A DNA stretch of 64,000 nt from Otis tarda (taxonomy: Eukaryota > Chordata > Aves > Otidiformes > Otididae). How positions within the stretch are numbered: position 1 is the stretch's first letter; the number at the start of each line of letters is the position of its first letter. The notes beneath the pieces are model-generated. The model was not told the DNA's origin and did not search any database. It saw nothing but the letters and a program-made list of their open reading frames with translations. Both the position numbers and the translations under genes were made by a program. Below are positions 46,727-57,455 of the stretch, piece after piece. Where the stretch lies: contig CM048557.1 of NCBI GenBank assembly GCA_026413225.1, positions 22,546,871 through 22,610,870 of the forward strand, given 5' to 3'.

Positions 46727-49700
46727 CTGAGGGATTAAAAAAATGGGTTCGTTAGGCTCAGCAGCACATGATGACACCAGACCCTGGAACCTGTGGCTAT
46801 CACCATGTACATGCTTCTCCATTTCTGGCCTTGGGAAGTGTACAACTTTAGCGCTACTATGTGGTTTCACATCATTTTTGCTCTGCAGTAAGCCAGTCTC
46901 TGAAGGTCTCTTCATGACACTGGAAGGACAAACAAGGGTTCTCCCATCATCACATGCAAGGATGGTACAGTGCAAGACAAACACTGGTAAATTCCCAAAG
47001 CAGCTGGGAGAAGGGGAGCAGGAACACGTCTTCTCTACCTCTTCATCCCTTGCCTTGCTGCCTGCAGCACTCAACTAGTGTTTCATCATGAATTGCTCTG
47101 GGACCTACGTGCTTATTGCTCTGTTTTGGAACTGATAAGCACACAAGAATGCTCTTAAAATACAGCTTAAAATACATGCATAACACATGTTATTTCAAGC
47201 TCCCCAACCTGTGAACCTAAGCATCCTGCAGTAAAGCATATGTATTGGTAAACATGTCTTGCCAATTCGTTAAAAATACTGAAGGTATCATCCTAATTAG
47301 ATGTAGCCTAACAGAAATAATTCGACAGTCTGGTGCAATGCTGACATCAATAGTTCAGGGCTGGAGACACCATGAGCCTTCCAAGGGAAGGAGGACAGGT
47401 CTGACTTGGCTGCCCCGCTGAGAAATTTGTGCAGTTACCTCCTGCAGAGAGGAGGATATTCTCTCATGATGGTGTGTACTTAACAGAGTTCACTGCACTA
47501 CAAACACTCAAGAGTCCCTAAGCATTGTGCAAAGTGGCATGAAAACTGAGATTAAGGTTCTCCCAACAAAACTCTGGCACCAAGAGGCTGGCTGCAAGCA
47601 CTCTTTGTCAGTTCCTGGGAGCATAATGTTTTTCAACAGTGTCTTTCAGCTGCCAGTACTAAATACAAGGAACAATTAAAGAATATAGAGTTGTTAGAGC
47701 AAGTCCAGAGGAGGGCCACAGAGATGATCAGAGGGCTGGAGCACCTCTCCTATGAGGACAGGCTGAGAGAGTTGGGGCTGTTCAGCTTGGAGAAGAGGAG
47801 GCTCCAGGGAGACCTCATAGCGGCCTTCCAGTACCTAAAGGGGGCCTTCTGGAAAGATGGGGAGAAACTTTTTAGCAGGTCCTGTTGTGATAGGACAAGG
47901 GGTAATTGGTTTAAAATAGAAGGAGGCAGATCCAGACTGGATATAAAGAAACAAAAATTTTACCATGAAGGTGGTGGAACACTGGAACAGGTTGCCCAGA
48001 GAAATGGTTGAATCCCCATCCCTGGAAACGTTCAAGGCCAGGTTGAATGGGGCTCTGAACAACCTGATCTAGTGGAAGGTGTCCCTGCTCCTTGCAGGGG
48101 TCTTGGACTAGATGGCCTTTAAAGGTCCCTTCCAACTCAAACTGTTCTATGATTCTATAACACATTAAAGTGAAACTGAGGCAGGTATTTAGATGGCTGG
48201 CATGCAGATATCTTCCCACCATGTTTGAACAAAACACAGCTTCCTACTTTAATTTTTTAAAAAAAGTACATTTTAACTCAGAAAAAAAAGAAACAGTATT
48301 GACATTTTAATCTCAGATTTACAAGTGTCTTCTCATCCAAACTGCAAACCAGAGGAAAGCGTAATTACTTATCCAACCAGATAACAACAGCAAGCGTTAA
48401 AAGACGATGCTTGAACACTTGACTGCCCAATAGTAAAGTGCAATTTACCAACATAATCCAGAAATTTGGAAAATGTTTGTAAGGTAAATTCATTGTTTAA
48501 AATATATGTAAAGAAAACAAGTTGTAAGGTTCCGTTTAACAGGTTATACTTCAACACATTCCCACTTTGGTACTGTCGCATTTATAAGACTCGGAACACC
48601 TCTTGCACCTTTTTTCAACTACATTTTCTGGTAAGAGCTGAGCTGTACTTCCTGTGTTCAGAAGTGCAGCATCCAGTTTCCTGGGAAAACCAGTAAATTC
48701 TCACTAGAATAAATCCACACTAAGGAACTGGAAACAAAGACAAACCCTTTTGGTTTGAAAAGGGCATTTGCAGCTAAGGGGCTTAACTGCTGTAACTGTG
48801 TCAGAATAAATGGCTACAGGCTGCCAGAAAAAAAACATTGCTCCTGTTTATGTCAGCTAGGGATTTTCAAAGAAGTCCAAGAGAAATGTAGGACGAACCC
48901 CATAAAAGATCTTTAGGGAGGTGATCATTTATTCACAAACTCAATTTAAAATCTCAGCTGTGGTGCTTGTTAGGTTTGAGTGTCTTTGCAAAGCCTTATT
49001 GAACCTGGGTGGCAGCAGTTATTTGACATCTATTTAAGAGTACCAAAGGGTGATGAAGAGGTAAAGACTAAAAAGTCTGCTGCGTGCTAAGGAAAGAGCT
49101 GTCTCAATAGGCAGCTGCAGCCTTCTGGATTCTGCCTATCATAAGATGCCTAGTTTCCTCCGCAAAGGTTGATCACTAGCCTTCCTACTGACTCCAGATG
49201 CTCAAGTTGCTTCCTAACAGTGCTTACAGAAATTTCTCCTTCTATCTGGGGAAAGGCTCTTCCTCCTCCTCCTGCTCCCCTGAGCAGAGCTCCCGGGGGC
49301 AGTGCAGAACTGGCTGCCTTGCTCTTGCTTTTGGAGCAAATTCCAGTTCACGGTCTGTCAGGGCCAGCATTTAGCACCACTTCCAACAACATAAACCGCA
49401 TCTGTTTAGCCTTGTATGTTAATTTGCAATGCTTGATTGCCATGACTTGGGAGGGGCAGGAAACCATCCATGTTTTTATGTTAACATAGATCAATCAGTT
49501 GGAATGTGTGTTCTTTAAATCACTACCTTGGTCCCTATGTAATGTATTTCAGATATTTAATGAATACAATAATAAAAAAATCCATCATTTCTTAGAAGAC
49601 AATCTACTTCCAGCAGGGTTAAATATTCATCTAATGAATAAAGAGACATGAGTGTCAGAGCAGAGATCCTGAGTCGTGCTCTGAAAGCCACACAACCAGC

Positions 49701-50642
49701 CTTGCTTCTAAGTGTGAAGACCTAGCTAGTGGGTCATGCTGATGCGTCATGCTTGCTCTCATTTCCCTTAATGCACGACAGCGTTAAGGATACAGGAAAA
49801 TGCATTGTGTGTCTTGGTAACGCTAAAACATTGTTCAGTGTAAGCAACTGCTGTATTTACTGTATTAGCACTACACATTCGTTTCTTCCCTCTCCCAATT
49901 TATACTCCATTAAAACTTTGAGGGACAGTGTATTTCCAGGTCTTGCCATACTGTGTAGCTGTTGGACATTCTCTCCTCTGCTATATATCAGCTTTTATTT
50001 GTAAGCCTCCAAGTGCTACAGTTGTAAAGAAAATCTCTTGAGGAGAAAACAAAAAGTGCTGTAGCTGCATGGAACACCTAACTGGGATGTAACTTGTTGC
50101 CCACGAAGCTGTGTTAAAGTTTGCACCTTCATTACATCATTGTTCAGAAAGGTGAGGAAAAAGCAGAGTTATGAATATATGCAGTGTATTTCCTGATGCG
50201 TGGAAGAGAAAGAATGGACAGAATTGACTAGATGCACAAAGATAAGATATTCCCCAATACATACATATCCTTTGCACTGCACAGTTACTGAATATGGACA
50301 TCACTTCATGACCTGAATGGGGAAGTCAAGTACTTCACTTCCAAAAGTTTTGCAAATAAGTATTTGCTATACACTGCACTCTGCAAGACAGCAACAGACT
50401 GAGCATTAAATAGAACTGCTTGAGGACTGGAAACAATTAAGCACAGCAGCACAGATCTGAATACAAGCTTACTGGCCTTTGCTAAGCTCTGTGGCGCCAT
50501 AATCATACAGCTTCATCTAGGGTAAATGATGGTATCCCTGTGCAAAACATTACGAAAATACATTGTGATGCACTATTCTAAACTCTAAGCTCCAATGACC
50601 TCAGGAAACATTAATTGCACCAAGATGTCAACTACTACTTAC
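46727..50642 (-). other. COMMD9: COMMD9 intron between exons 4 and 5
   Basis: The largest COMMD9 intron (about 3.9 kb), GT..AG, with an antisense CR1 insertion at 47692..48160. No other gene is recognised. A minus-strand open frame at 46625..47074 is exon 5 read in a wrong frame plus intron. Confidence 0.9.
47692..48160 (+). mobile_element. CR1 LINE, 5'-truncated, inside a COMMD9 intron
   Basis: The plus strand starts in the reverse-transcriptase C-terminus ([20 protein letters not shown], then [20 protein letters not shown]) and runs through the CR1 3' UTR to a terminal TTCTATGATTCTATAA at 48160. The frame is broken near 47950..47990 (after [13 protein letters not shown]). It is antisense to COMMD9. 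Confidence 0.95.
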
Positions 50643-50677
50643 TCTGACTTGCTTGTGCTTCATTCCTCCAAGCAGAA
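50643..50677 (-). CDS. COMMD9: COMMD9 exon 4 (35-bp micro-exon)
   Basis: Only 35 bases: one base completing Ile106, eleven codons SAWRNEAQASQ (107..117), and one base of Ile118. The acceptor is TTTTTCACAG and the donor GTAAGT on the minus strand. The human protein has STWRTEAQANQ here. It is too short to be noticed as an open frame, but it is needed to keep the frame between exons 3 and 5. Confidence 0.95.
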
Positions 50678-51456
50678 CTGTGAAAAAGGGTAGAAGAGAA
50701 AAACAGTATCAGCAGTGCTTTGAAAAAAAAAAATCAAACTAAAAAAATACAAAGAAAAAAAGGTAGGGAAAGCATTCAGAGTGGCGTATCTCTGACAGAA
50801 GGGTCACCAGGGCTGCAACAGCAAGCTGAGGAGAGAGACTGCCTATGCTACAGAGTGCCGAGGAAAGGCTGTCACTGGTGGGCAGTGGTACACAAACTGG
50901 TGACCAACTACTGGTTCTTCTGCAAGGGCAGCTCACTTCTGCCATGTACATTTCTCCTCAGTTTTATCAAAGCAATGGCCTACCAAGCAGTGAGATGTAC
51001 AAGTATGCAGAGCTGCTATCCTCTGCCACCACCTCACGTATGCTCTACTGCATACAGTGCCTCCACACCTAAGCCAAGGTGGTAAGTGGACAGGCATCTA
51101 GATTTTGTAGTGCTGAAATCCAGTCCTCTAAGTTTTATCCTCATCTGCAGCATTTTTCCACCACACAGGTGAGTTGTTAGGACAGAAGAGGCTTTGCATT
51201 ATGTGAATGAGGCCCATATCCATTCCTAAAGTCTTGGGAAAACCCTCTGTACTCACGGCTGTATTTTGTTTGCCATTCCACTCAGATGATGTATTTCATT
51301 CAACTCTGCTCATCCCAACCTGTGTGATTATGCCCAGGGCACTCACTGAATTCATAGAAACAAAACTCTGCATGCTGACAACTATCCACATATCAAGCCA
51401 GATACATAGGCTTTAATTTTGCAGGTGAAAGCAAATGCCAGGTCGGTAGCACTCAC
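50678..51456 (-). other. COMMD9: COMMD9 intron between exons 3 and 4
   Basis: GT..AG intron of about 0.8 kb with donor GTGAGT. It contains an A-rich run near 50720..50762. No gene is seen; the 121-codon plus-strand frame at 50720..51085 has no recognisable domain and starts in the A-rich run. Confidence 0.88.
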
Positions 51457-51596
51457 ATGTTCTCCAAGATTATCTTAGTCAAAAGGTTTTTCAGATTTTG
51501 GTGGAAGTTTTCTGGAAAGAGAGACAGGATATCTTCTGCCCTCGTCAAGCCGCGGTACACAACGTGTCTGGTGAGGTTGTGCAAAGCAGATACCAG
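51457..51596 (-). CDS. COMMD9: COMMD9 exon 3
   Basis: Residues 60..105 plus two bases of the Ile106 codon. The acceptor is CCTACAG and the donor GTGAGT. It reads LVSALHNLTRHVVYRGLTRA, then EDILSLFPENFHQNLKNLLT and KIILEN. The FPENFHQNLKNLLTKIILE block is nearly invariant in COMMD9 and forms the end of the helical N-terminal (HN) domain. That domain contributes to protein interactions in the Commander complex. Confidence 0.97.
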
Positions 51597-52072
51597 CTGT
51601 AGGAAAGGAAGAGGAGAAAGGGCTCCACTGGGTTGAAAAGCTCTCCGTACAGCTCGGACAGGCCTTCAGCATCCTGGAGACACACAGCTTCTGCAGCAAG
51701 ACCACCAGGGCCTTGGACATCCAAGCACTGCCCCACAGCCTTAGCAGGCCAGGAGCTGAGCTCCTCGCTGTCCTCTAGCACGCAGCCTCACGCACTTCCC
51801 TTGTGCCTCCCTGTCAGGCCGCTCCGGCTGTGCCTCCAGGGACGATCGCTTTTACCGAACACACTTAGTTTTTTGCGGTCCTTCGGAGCGTCACGGCGCC
51901 GCGCATCCTCCCGAGGGCCCGGGCCAAGCCCCGCACGGCTGCGGGCCGCTCCTGCCGGCTCCCCGCTCCCCTCCCAGTGAGGCCCAGGCGGGCAGCTCCC
52001 GTCCTCCCGCTCCTTCCGTTTCCGCGCAGCTCTCCCTGCCGCCGGGGCCCGGCGCTGCCCTGCTCGCCCTAC
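51597..52072 (-). other. COMMD9: COMMD9 intron between exons 2 and 3
   Basis: GT..AG intron of 476 bases with donor GTAGGG. Its exon-2-proximal part (from about 51880) is very GC-rich and belongs to the CpG island. Long open frames in it on both strands reflect GC composition. Confidence 0.9.
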
Positions 52073-52198
52073 CTGCTCCGCTTCCTCGGGGTCGGAGGCG
52101 AGGCCGGGGCAGGAGCGCTGCGCCAGCGGGCCCAGGCCGGCGGGCGGGCTGGAGAAACACTCCTGGCACAGCTGCCGCACGGCGTCCTTCGACGGCGC
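52073..52198 (-). CDS. COMMD9: COMMD9 exon 2
   Basis: Exactly 42 codons (residues 18..59), with both ends in phase 0. The acceptor is CCCGCCAG and the donor GTAGGG. It reads APSKDAVRQLCQECFSSPPA, then GLGPLAQRSCPGLASDPEEA and EQ. The first half matches human COMMD9 (KDVVRQLCQESFSS). The second half is more diverged and Pro/Gly/Ala-rich, in step with the very high GC of this exon. It is part of the helical N-terminal domain. Confidence 0.94.
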
Positions 52199-52302
52199 CT
52201 GGCGGGGAGCAAAGCGGGGGGCGCTCAGCCGCAGCCCGGGAGAGGCGGCCCCCGCCACCGGGCCGGGCGCCCCGTCCCCCAGCAGCTCGGCGGCCCGCTC
52301 AC
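52199..52302 (-). other. COMMD9: COMMD9 intron 1 (104 bp)
   Basis: A very short GC-rich intron, GTGAGC..CCAG, between the 17-codon first exon and exon 2. Reading straight through it gives the long spurious minus-strand frames seen here. Confidence 0.92.
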
Positions 52303-52353
52303 CTTCAGCAGGCTCTGCAGGGCGGCAAACTCCCCGTCCCGCAGCGCCGCCAT
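52303..52353 (-). CDS. COMMD9: COMMD9 exon 1 (start of coding)
   Basis: ATG at 52353..52351, then 17 codons reading MAALRDGEFAALQSLLK, donor GTGAGC. Human COMMD9 starts MAALTAEHFAALQSLLK, so the start is well supported. The six exons on this strand sum to 597 bases, that is 198 residues plus a stop, equal to the human length. COMMD9 is a COMMD-family subunit of the Commander complex, which works with retriever and WASH in endosome-to-surface recycling and is also linked to NF-kB control. The gene is complete and shows no lesion. Confidence 0.97.
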
Positions 52354-52356
52354 CTT
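52346..52356 (-). promoter_or_regulatory. COMMD9: YY1-type motif overlapping the COMMD9 start codon
   Basis: The minus strand reads AAGATGGCGGC, the classic YY1 site that in TATA-less promoters lies just downstream of transcription start and often contains the initiator ATG. Its position over the start codon implies a very short 5' UTR, which is an inference. Confidence 0.7.
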
Positions 52357-52397
52357 GGCGCTGTCAGCTGAGCCGGGCGCCGAGCTCCCCCTGCCGC

Positions 52398-52434
52398 GCC
52401 GCCACCTTCTCGGCGCTGTCAGCTGAGGCGGGCG
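52398..52434. repeat. local duplicate of the COMMD9 start-site sequence
   Basis: The 37 bases 'gccgccaccttctcggcgctgtcagctgaggcgggcg' correspond, apart from a 3-base gap and two or three substitutions, to 52346..52379, which contains the start codon and YY1 site. The upstream copy has lost the ATG (GGTGGCGGC in place of GATGGCGGC on the minus strand). Confidence 0.85.
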
Positions 52435-52664
52435 GGGGCGGGGACGGGCCCCAAGGCGGAGCGGCCGGGCAGGCCGGGCGCTGTAGTCCTGCCGCGTCGG
52501 CAGAGGCCTCGCCTTGTTGCGGCCTCGAACCGCGGCCCCATCTCGAAGTCTCAGCGGCCTGCTCTGGGCGCCGTGGGGGCAGGGCCTGCAGCCGGAGCCC
52601 GACAGAGTAGCGGGACCCCAGTGTGGGTAGGGAGGTAGCAGGGACAAGGGCAAGCAGTAAATAT

Positions 52665-53072
52665 CATGCCAAGTCCTTCTCCGCAGGGCTGCTCTCGATC
52701 CATTCTCCCCCCAGCCTGTATTTGTGCTTGGGATTGCCCCGACCCATGTACAGGACCTTGCCCTTGGCCTTGTTGAACTTCATGAGGTTGGCATGGGCCC
52801 ACCTCTCCAGCCTGTCAAGGTCCCTCTGGATGGCATCCCTCCCTTCCAGCGTGTCAACCGCATCACACAGCTTGGTGTCATCCGCAAACTTGCTGAGGGT
52901 GCACTCTATCCCACTGTCTGTGTCATCGACAAAGACGTTAAATGGGGCCAGTCCCAATTCCGACCCCTGAGGAATGCCACTCATTAGCAGTCTCTGCTTG
53001 GACACTGAGCCGTTGACCCCAACTCTTGGAGTGTGGCCACCCAGCCACCTTATCCACTGAGTGGTCCATATC
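52665..53072 (-). mobile_element. CR1 LINE internal reverse-transcriptase fragment
   Basis: The minus strand encodes [20 protein letters not shown], then [18 protein letters not shown] and [20 protein letters not shown]. This contains the catalytic FADD motif and the palm flank of CR1 reverse transcriptase. It ends at [10 protein letters not shown] without the thumb, the 3' UTR or the terminal repeat, so both ends are missing. It starts about 310 bases upstream of the COMMD9 start codon. Confidence 0.93.
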
Positions 53073-53954
53073 TTAACAAACTGTGTGTATCTTTCACTTT
53101 ACAAAGGATTTTAATAAGTTGCGGATTTTTCCTCATCGCTACGTCTGTCACAGGACTCCCATCTCATTTCCATTTGTGTTGTTCTGTGAGCAGGATAACA
53201 CACGGTAAGAAATGCCAATATGTAAATGCTGTTTGCATTGGGCTTTGCAGGCTTGGCAGGGAAAAGGGCTTCCTCTTGCAGAGGAACCGATTTCCCTCTC
53301 TCGTGCTGGGAAACTTTAAAGGGTAGAAGGATCCAAAGGGAGAGGATTTTATTTTCCATCATTTTTCATGAACAGCAGGAAATGAGGCTCTGGGGGAACT
53401 ATTTGGGGGTATGAGTTTACTATCTGTGGCCTCTTGAATTTAATCAGTATGATTGATCAGTTTGGAGAGCTACCATGTATTTGTGCTGCTTTCTCTAGCA
53501 CTGTGTCACCAGCAAAGCTAACCTAGCGCAGGCAGCACGTTAGGTAAAGCTGAGAGTCTGCCGTGTGGAGTCATCTTCATGATGAGGCCTTTCTGGGAGA
53601 GCTGGTGTGCTGCTGAGTTTGGGTGGCAGGACCGAGTGGACACTGGGCTGTGGACAGCAATTTCTTACTGTAATATACAACTCAATACTCTCACCAGAAA
53701 AGGAAAACGAGCTGCACAGATGACATTGTCTATTCCTTCCCGAGAGGAAGTATCTGAAAGATTTGGCGATGGTCTCTCTTCTATTGATGTAACAGCGATA
53801 ATTTTCCTCCTACACAAACTCAACAGTATCTGTAAACTACACACTGGAATAGACCAGAAGCTGAAGGGAAGGAGGATGGGATCCTAATTTTTGTTTCCGA
53901 AATGAAAGGTTTTCAGAGTTAGTGGGTTAAAAAGTAGCACCCCAAAGGAAATAA

Positions 53955-54112
53955 AATGGTGTAGTGGTTAGAGCTCAGAGTTTAAGAGCTAGGAAACTGG
54001 AATCATGTTCTCTTGACCCTGCTTCGGCCTTCAGATGAATCAAGGTAGGTCACTTCTGTTGCCTAAGCGACAGGACGGTAATGTAACTAACTGTATAACA
54101 TGAAGTCCTGCA
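53955..54112 (+). repeat. MIR-like tRNA-derived SINE
   Basis: A tRNA-like head 'gtgtagtggttagagctcagag' (pol III A-box position) is followed by a B-box-region remnant. The MIR-type core comes next, with 'caaggtaggtcacttctgttgcctaagcg' in the place of GGGCAAGTCACTTCTCTGTGCCTCAG. The order and spacing fit MIR in sense orientation. It is old and diverged. Confidence 0.7.
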
Positions 54113-54409
54113 TTGAGAAATGTGGGCATTTATTAACATCAGCAGTAAGCTTAGAGGTTGTGAAAGGAAAACAGAATGAAGGCAGTATGAAAAAAACCAA
54201 CACTGTGTTACAATCTGAGCAAGTAAGCCTAAAGGAAACCTAGAGATTGTTCACAGGATATCACTTAATGTTGTATCTGCATCATTGACCTCTTATAATC
54301 TGCCTGCTTGTCTTGTTCCCAAACCAATAAAACTAGCATTTCTACAGTCAGAGGTAAGCAGAATTTTTCTAGGCAGTAAAACTTCTGAAATGCTGTATCG
54401 AACTGGGGA

Positions 54410-57400
54410 ATCATAGAATCATAGAATGGTTAGAGTTGGAAGGGACCTTCAAAGGTCATCTAGTCCAACCCCCCTGCAAGAGCAGGGACATCCCTGACTA
54501 GATCAGGTTGCTCAGAGCCTCATCCAGCCTGGCCTTGAACACTTCCAGGGATGGGGCATCCACCACCTCTCTGGGCAACCTGTTCCAGTGCTCTACAACT
54601 CTCATTGTAAAAAATTTTTTTCTAATATCTAATCTAAACCTAGCTCCTTCTAATTTAAACCCATTACCCCTTGTCCTATCACAACAGGCCCTACTGAACA
54701 GTTTCTCCCCATCTTTCCTGTAGGCCCCCTTGAGGTATTGGAAGACCGCTATCAGGTCTCCCTGGAGCCTCCTCTTCTCCAGGCTGAACAGCCCCAACTC
54801 TCTCAGCCTGTCCTCATAGAAAAGGTGCTCCAGCCCTCTGATCATCTTGGTGGCCCTCCTCTGGACCCTTTCCAACTGCTCCATGTCCTTCTTATGTTGG
54901 GGGCTCCAGAACTGGACGCAGTACTCCAGGTGGGGTCTCACCAGGGCAGAGTAGAGGGGCAGAATCACCTCCCTCGACCTGCCGGCCACGCTCCTCTTGA
55001 TGCAGCCCAGGATGCGGTTGGCCTTCTGGGCCGCAAGGGCGCATTGCCCGCTCATGTTGAGCCTCTCGTCCACCAGCACTCCCAAGTCTTTCTCCTCAGG
55101 GCTGCTCTCAATCCATTCTCTGCCCAGCCTGTATTTGTGCCTGGGATTGCCACGACCCAGGTGCAGGACCTTGCACTTGGCCTGGTTGAACTTCATGAGG
55201 CTGGCACGGGCCCACCTCTCCAGCCTGTCAAGGTCCCTCTGGATGGCATCCCTCCCTTCCAGCGAGTCGACGGCACCACACAGCTTGGTGTCATCGGCGA
55301 ACTTGCTGAGGGTGCACTCTATCCCACTGTCCATGTCGCCGACAAAGATATTGAACAGGGCCGGGCCCAACACGGACCCCTGAGGGACGCCACTGGTGAC
55401 CGGTCTCCACTTGGACATTGAGCCGTTGACCACCACTCTCTGAGTGCGGCCATCCAGCCAACTCCTTATCCACCGAGTGGTCCATCCATCGAACCCATGC
55501 CTCTCTAGTTTAGAGAGAAGGATGTCATGCGGGACAGTGTCAAAAGCTTTGCACAAGTCCAGGTAGACGATATCCGTTGCCCGTCCCTTGTCCACCGATG
55601 CTGTTACCCCGTCATAAAAGGCCACCAAATTGGTCAGGCACGATCTGCCCTTGCTGAAGCCATGTTGGCTGTCACCAACCACCTCCTTGCTCTCCATGTG
55701 ACTTAGCATGGTTTCCAGGAGAATCTGCTCCATGACCTTGCCAGGCACGGAGGTGAGGCTGACCGGCCTGTAGTTGCCCGGGTCTTCCTTACTCCCCTTT
55801 TTAAAAATGGGGGTTATGTTCCCTCTCTTCCAGTCATCGGGGACCTCACCAGACCTCCACGATTTCTCAAATATGATGGCCAGTGGCTTGGCAACTTCAT
55901 CCGCCAGTTCCTTCAGGACGCGCGGATGGATCTCATCAGGCCCCATGGACTTATGCACCTTCAAGTTCCTTAGATGGTCCTGAACCTGCTCTTCGAGCAC
56001 CGTGGGCGGTTCTTCATCCTCACAGTCCCTGCCTGTGCCTTCCACAGCTTGGGTGGGGAGACAAGAGCCCTTATCAGTGAAGACTGAGGCAAAAAGTCGT
56101 TGAGTACCTCAGCCTTCTCCACATCCCGGGTAACCACGACACCCGTTACCTTCCGGAGGGGGCCTACATTCTCCTTGGATTTTCTTTTGTCCCCTACATA
56201 CCTGTAAAAGCTTTTCTTGTTACTTTTTATATTCCTGGCCAGATTCGATTCCATCAGGGCTTTAGCCTTCCTCACCCTATCCCTGGCCACTCGCACAGCC
56301 ACTCGGTAGTCCTCCCAGGCTACCTGCCCCCGCTTCCACCCTCTATAGGCTTCCTTCTTTACTTTCAGTTGGTCCAGGAGCTCCTTGCTCATCCACGCTG
56401 GCCTCTTGGCCTTTTTGCCCGACTTCTTCTTCATCGGGATGCACCTCTGCTGAGCTTGGAGGAGGTGCTCCTTAAATATGGACCAACTTTCCTGGGCCCC
56501 TCTTCCCTCCAGGGCCGCCTCCCATGGCACTTTGCCCATGAGGTTCCTGAAGAGGCAGAAGTCCGCCTTCCTGAAATCTAGGGCAGAGAGCTTACTGTGC
56601 AGTTTCCTCGCCGCCCCGTGGATCTTGAATTCCACCGCGTCATGGTCACTGCAGCCAAGGCTGTCCGTCAGTTTCACGTCCCCCACCAGCCCCTCCCTGT
56701 TGGTGAGCACAAGGTCCAGCATGGCACCCCTCCTTGTCGGCTCCTCTATCGCCTGCAGGAGGAAGTTATTGTCCACACATTCCAGGAACCTCCTGGACTG
56801 CCTGTGCCCTGCCGTGTTGTCTCTCCAACAGATGTCAGGGTGGTTGAAGTCCCCCATGAGGACCAGGGCTTGTGACCGCTGTGAGGCTGCTCCTATCTGC
56901 CTATAGAGCGCCTCGTCCGCTCTGTCTTCCTGGCCAGGCGGCCTGTAACAGACCCCCACCGTAACATCCCCCGTCCGTCCCTGTCCTCTGATCTTGACCC
57001 ATAAGCTCTCTGTCAGCTCCTCCCCCATCCCCAGGCGGAGCTCCACGCACTCCAGCCGGTTGCTGACATAGAGAGCGACACCCCCTCCTCGTCTTCCCTG
57101 CCTGTCTTTTCTAAAAAGCCTGTACCCCTCCATGTTGACGCTCCAGTCGTAAGAACCGTCCCACCACGTCTCCGTGATGCCAACAAGGTCATAGCCCTGC
57201 TCGCACGCACGCATCTCCAGTTCTTCCTGTTTATTCCCCATGCTGCGTGCGTTGGTATAGAGACACTTCAGCAGGGTCCTCGATAAAACCGACTTGCTGG
57301 CTGGAGTGACAGGTGTTCTTTTGTATTGCAGATTAGGTTTATTTGCACCTACCTGCGATCCCTCCCTGACTTCTGGGCGCTTGGTGCTGGCACTGGCGCC

Positions 57401-57455
57401 ATGCCGATAGCCGTGGGCTGAACTGTGCTCCCCCTCCCCCAGGGGAAGGTGGCTG
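54410..57455 (-). mobile_element. CR1 LINE, about 3 kb, nearly complete ORF2 region
   Basis: This is the longest and best preserved CR1 in the window. On the minus strand it runs from an endonuclease domain through reverse transcriptase to a 3' UTR ending in two or more ATTCTATG units at about 54411..54427. ORF1 and the 5' end are absent: homology seems to stop at a GTTTT-rich tract at about 57452..57497, consistent with 5' truncation during target-primed reverse transcription. The low level of damage suggests a fairly recent insertion compared with the other copies here. No target duplication is obvious, as is usual for CR1. Confidence 0.95.
54498..57454 (-). pseudogene. CR1 endonuclease-reverse transcriptase ORF with one frameshift
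   Basis: The N-terminal part is an APE-like endonuclease whose key positions are visible: [31 protein letters not shown] and [10 protein letters not shown]. The frame is open from at least 57454. The C-terminal part (54498..56045 from its first ATG) is a reverse transcriptase with [26 protein letters not shown] and the catalytic FADDTKL, ending TAA/TAG-terminated after LDEALSNLI. The two halves are in different frames. The break lies at about 56090..56097, where the plus strand has 'ggcaaaaagtcg', one base shorter than usual CR1. No other stop was noted. It is a retrotransposon enzyme, not a host gene. Confidence 0.9.

Larger units (their letters stand above)
51870..52620. promoter_or_regulatory. 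COMMD9: CpG island over COMMD9 exons 1-2 and promoter
   Basis: An abrupt change to very high GC with dense CG dinucleotides (for example gcggcggcc- and ccgggcgcc-type strings) in otherwise AT-rich DNA, covering the first two exons and at least 250 bases upstream. No TATA box is evident near the start codon, while GGGGCGGGG (Sp1-type) occurs at about 52435..52443. It is a TATA-less housekeeping-type promoter. Whether it also fires rightward, toward the expected PRR5L, cannot be told. Confidence 0.85.

Noticed and set aside
51788-52258. 156-codon minus-strand frame
   Set aside because: It contains COMMD9 exon 2 but also reads through the flanking introns. The true exon borders are set by splice sites and by match to COMMD9.
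54738-55421. 227-codon plus-strand frame and similar plus-strand frames up to 56906
   Set aside because: These are antisense shadows of the CR1 reverse transcriptase and endonuclease.
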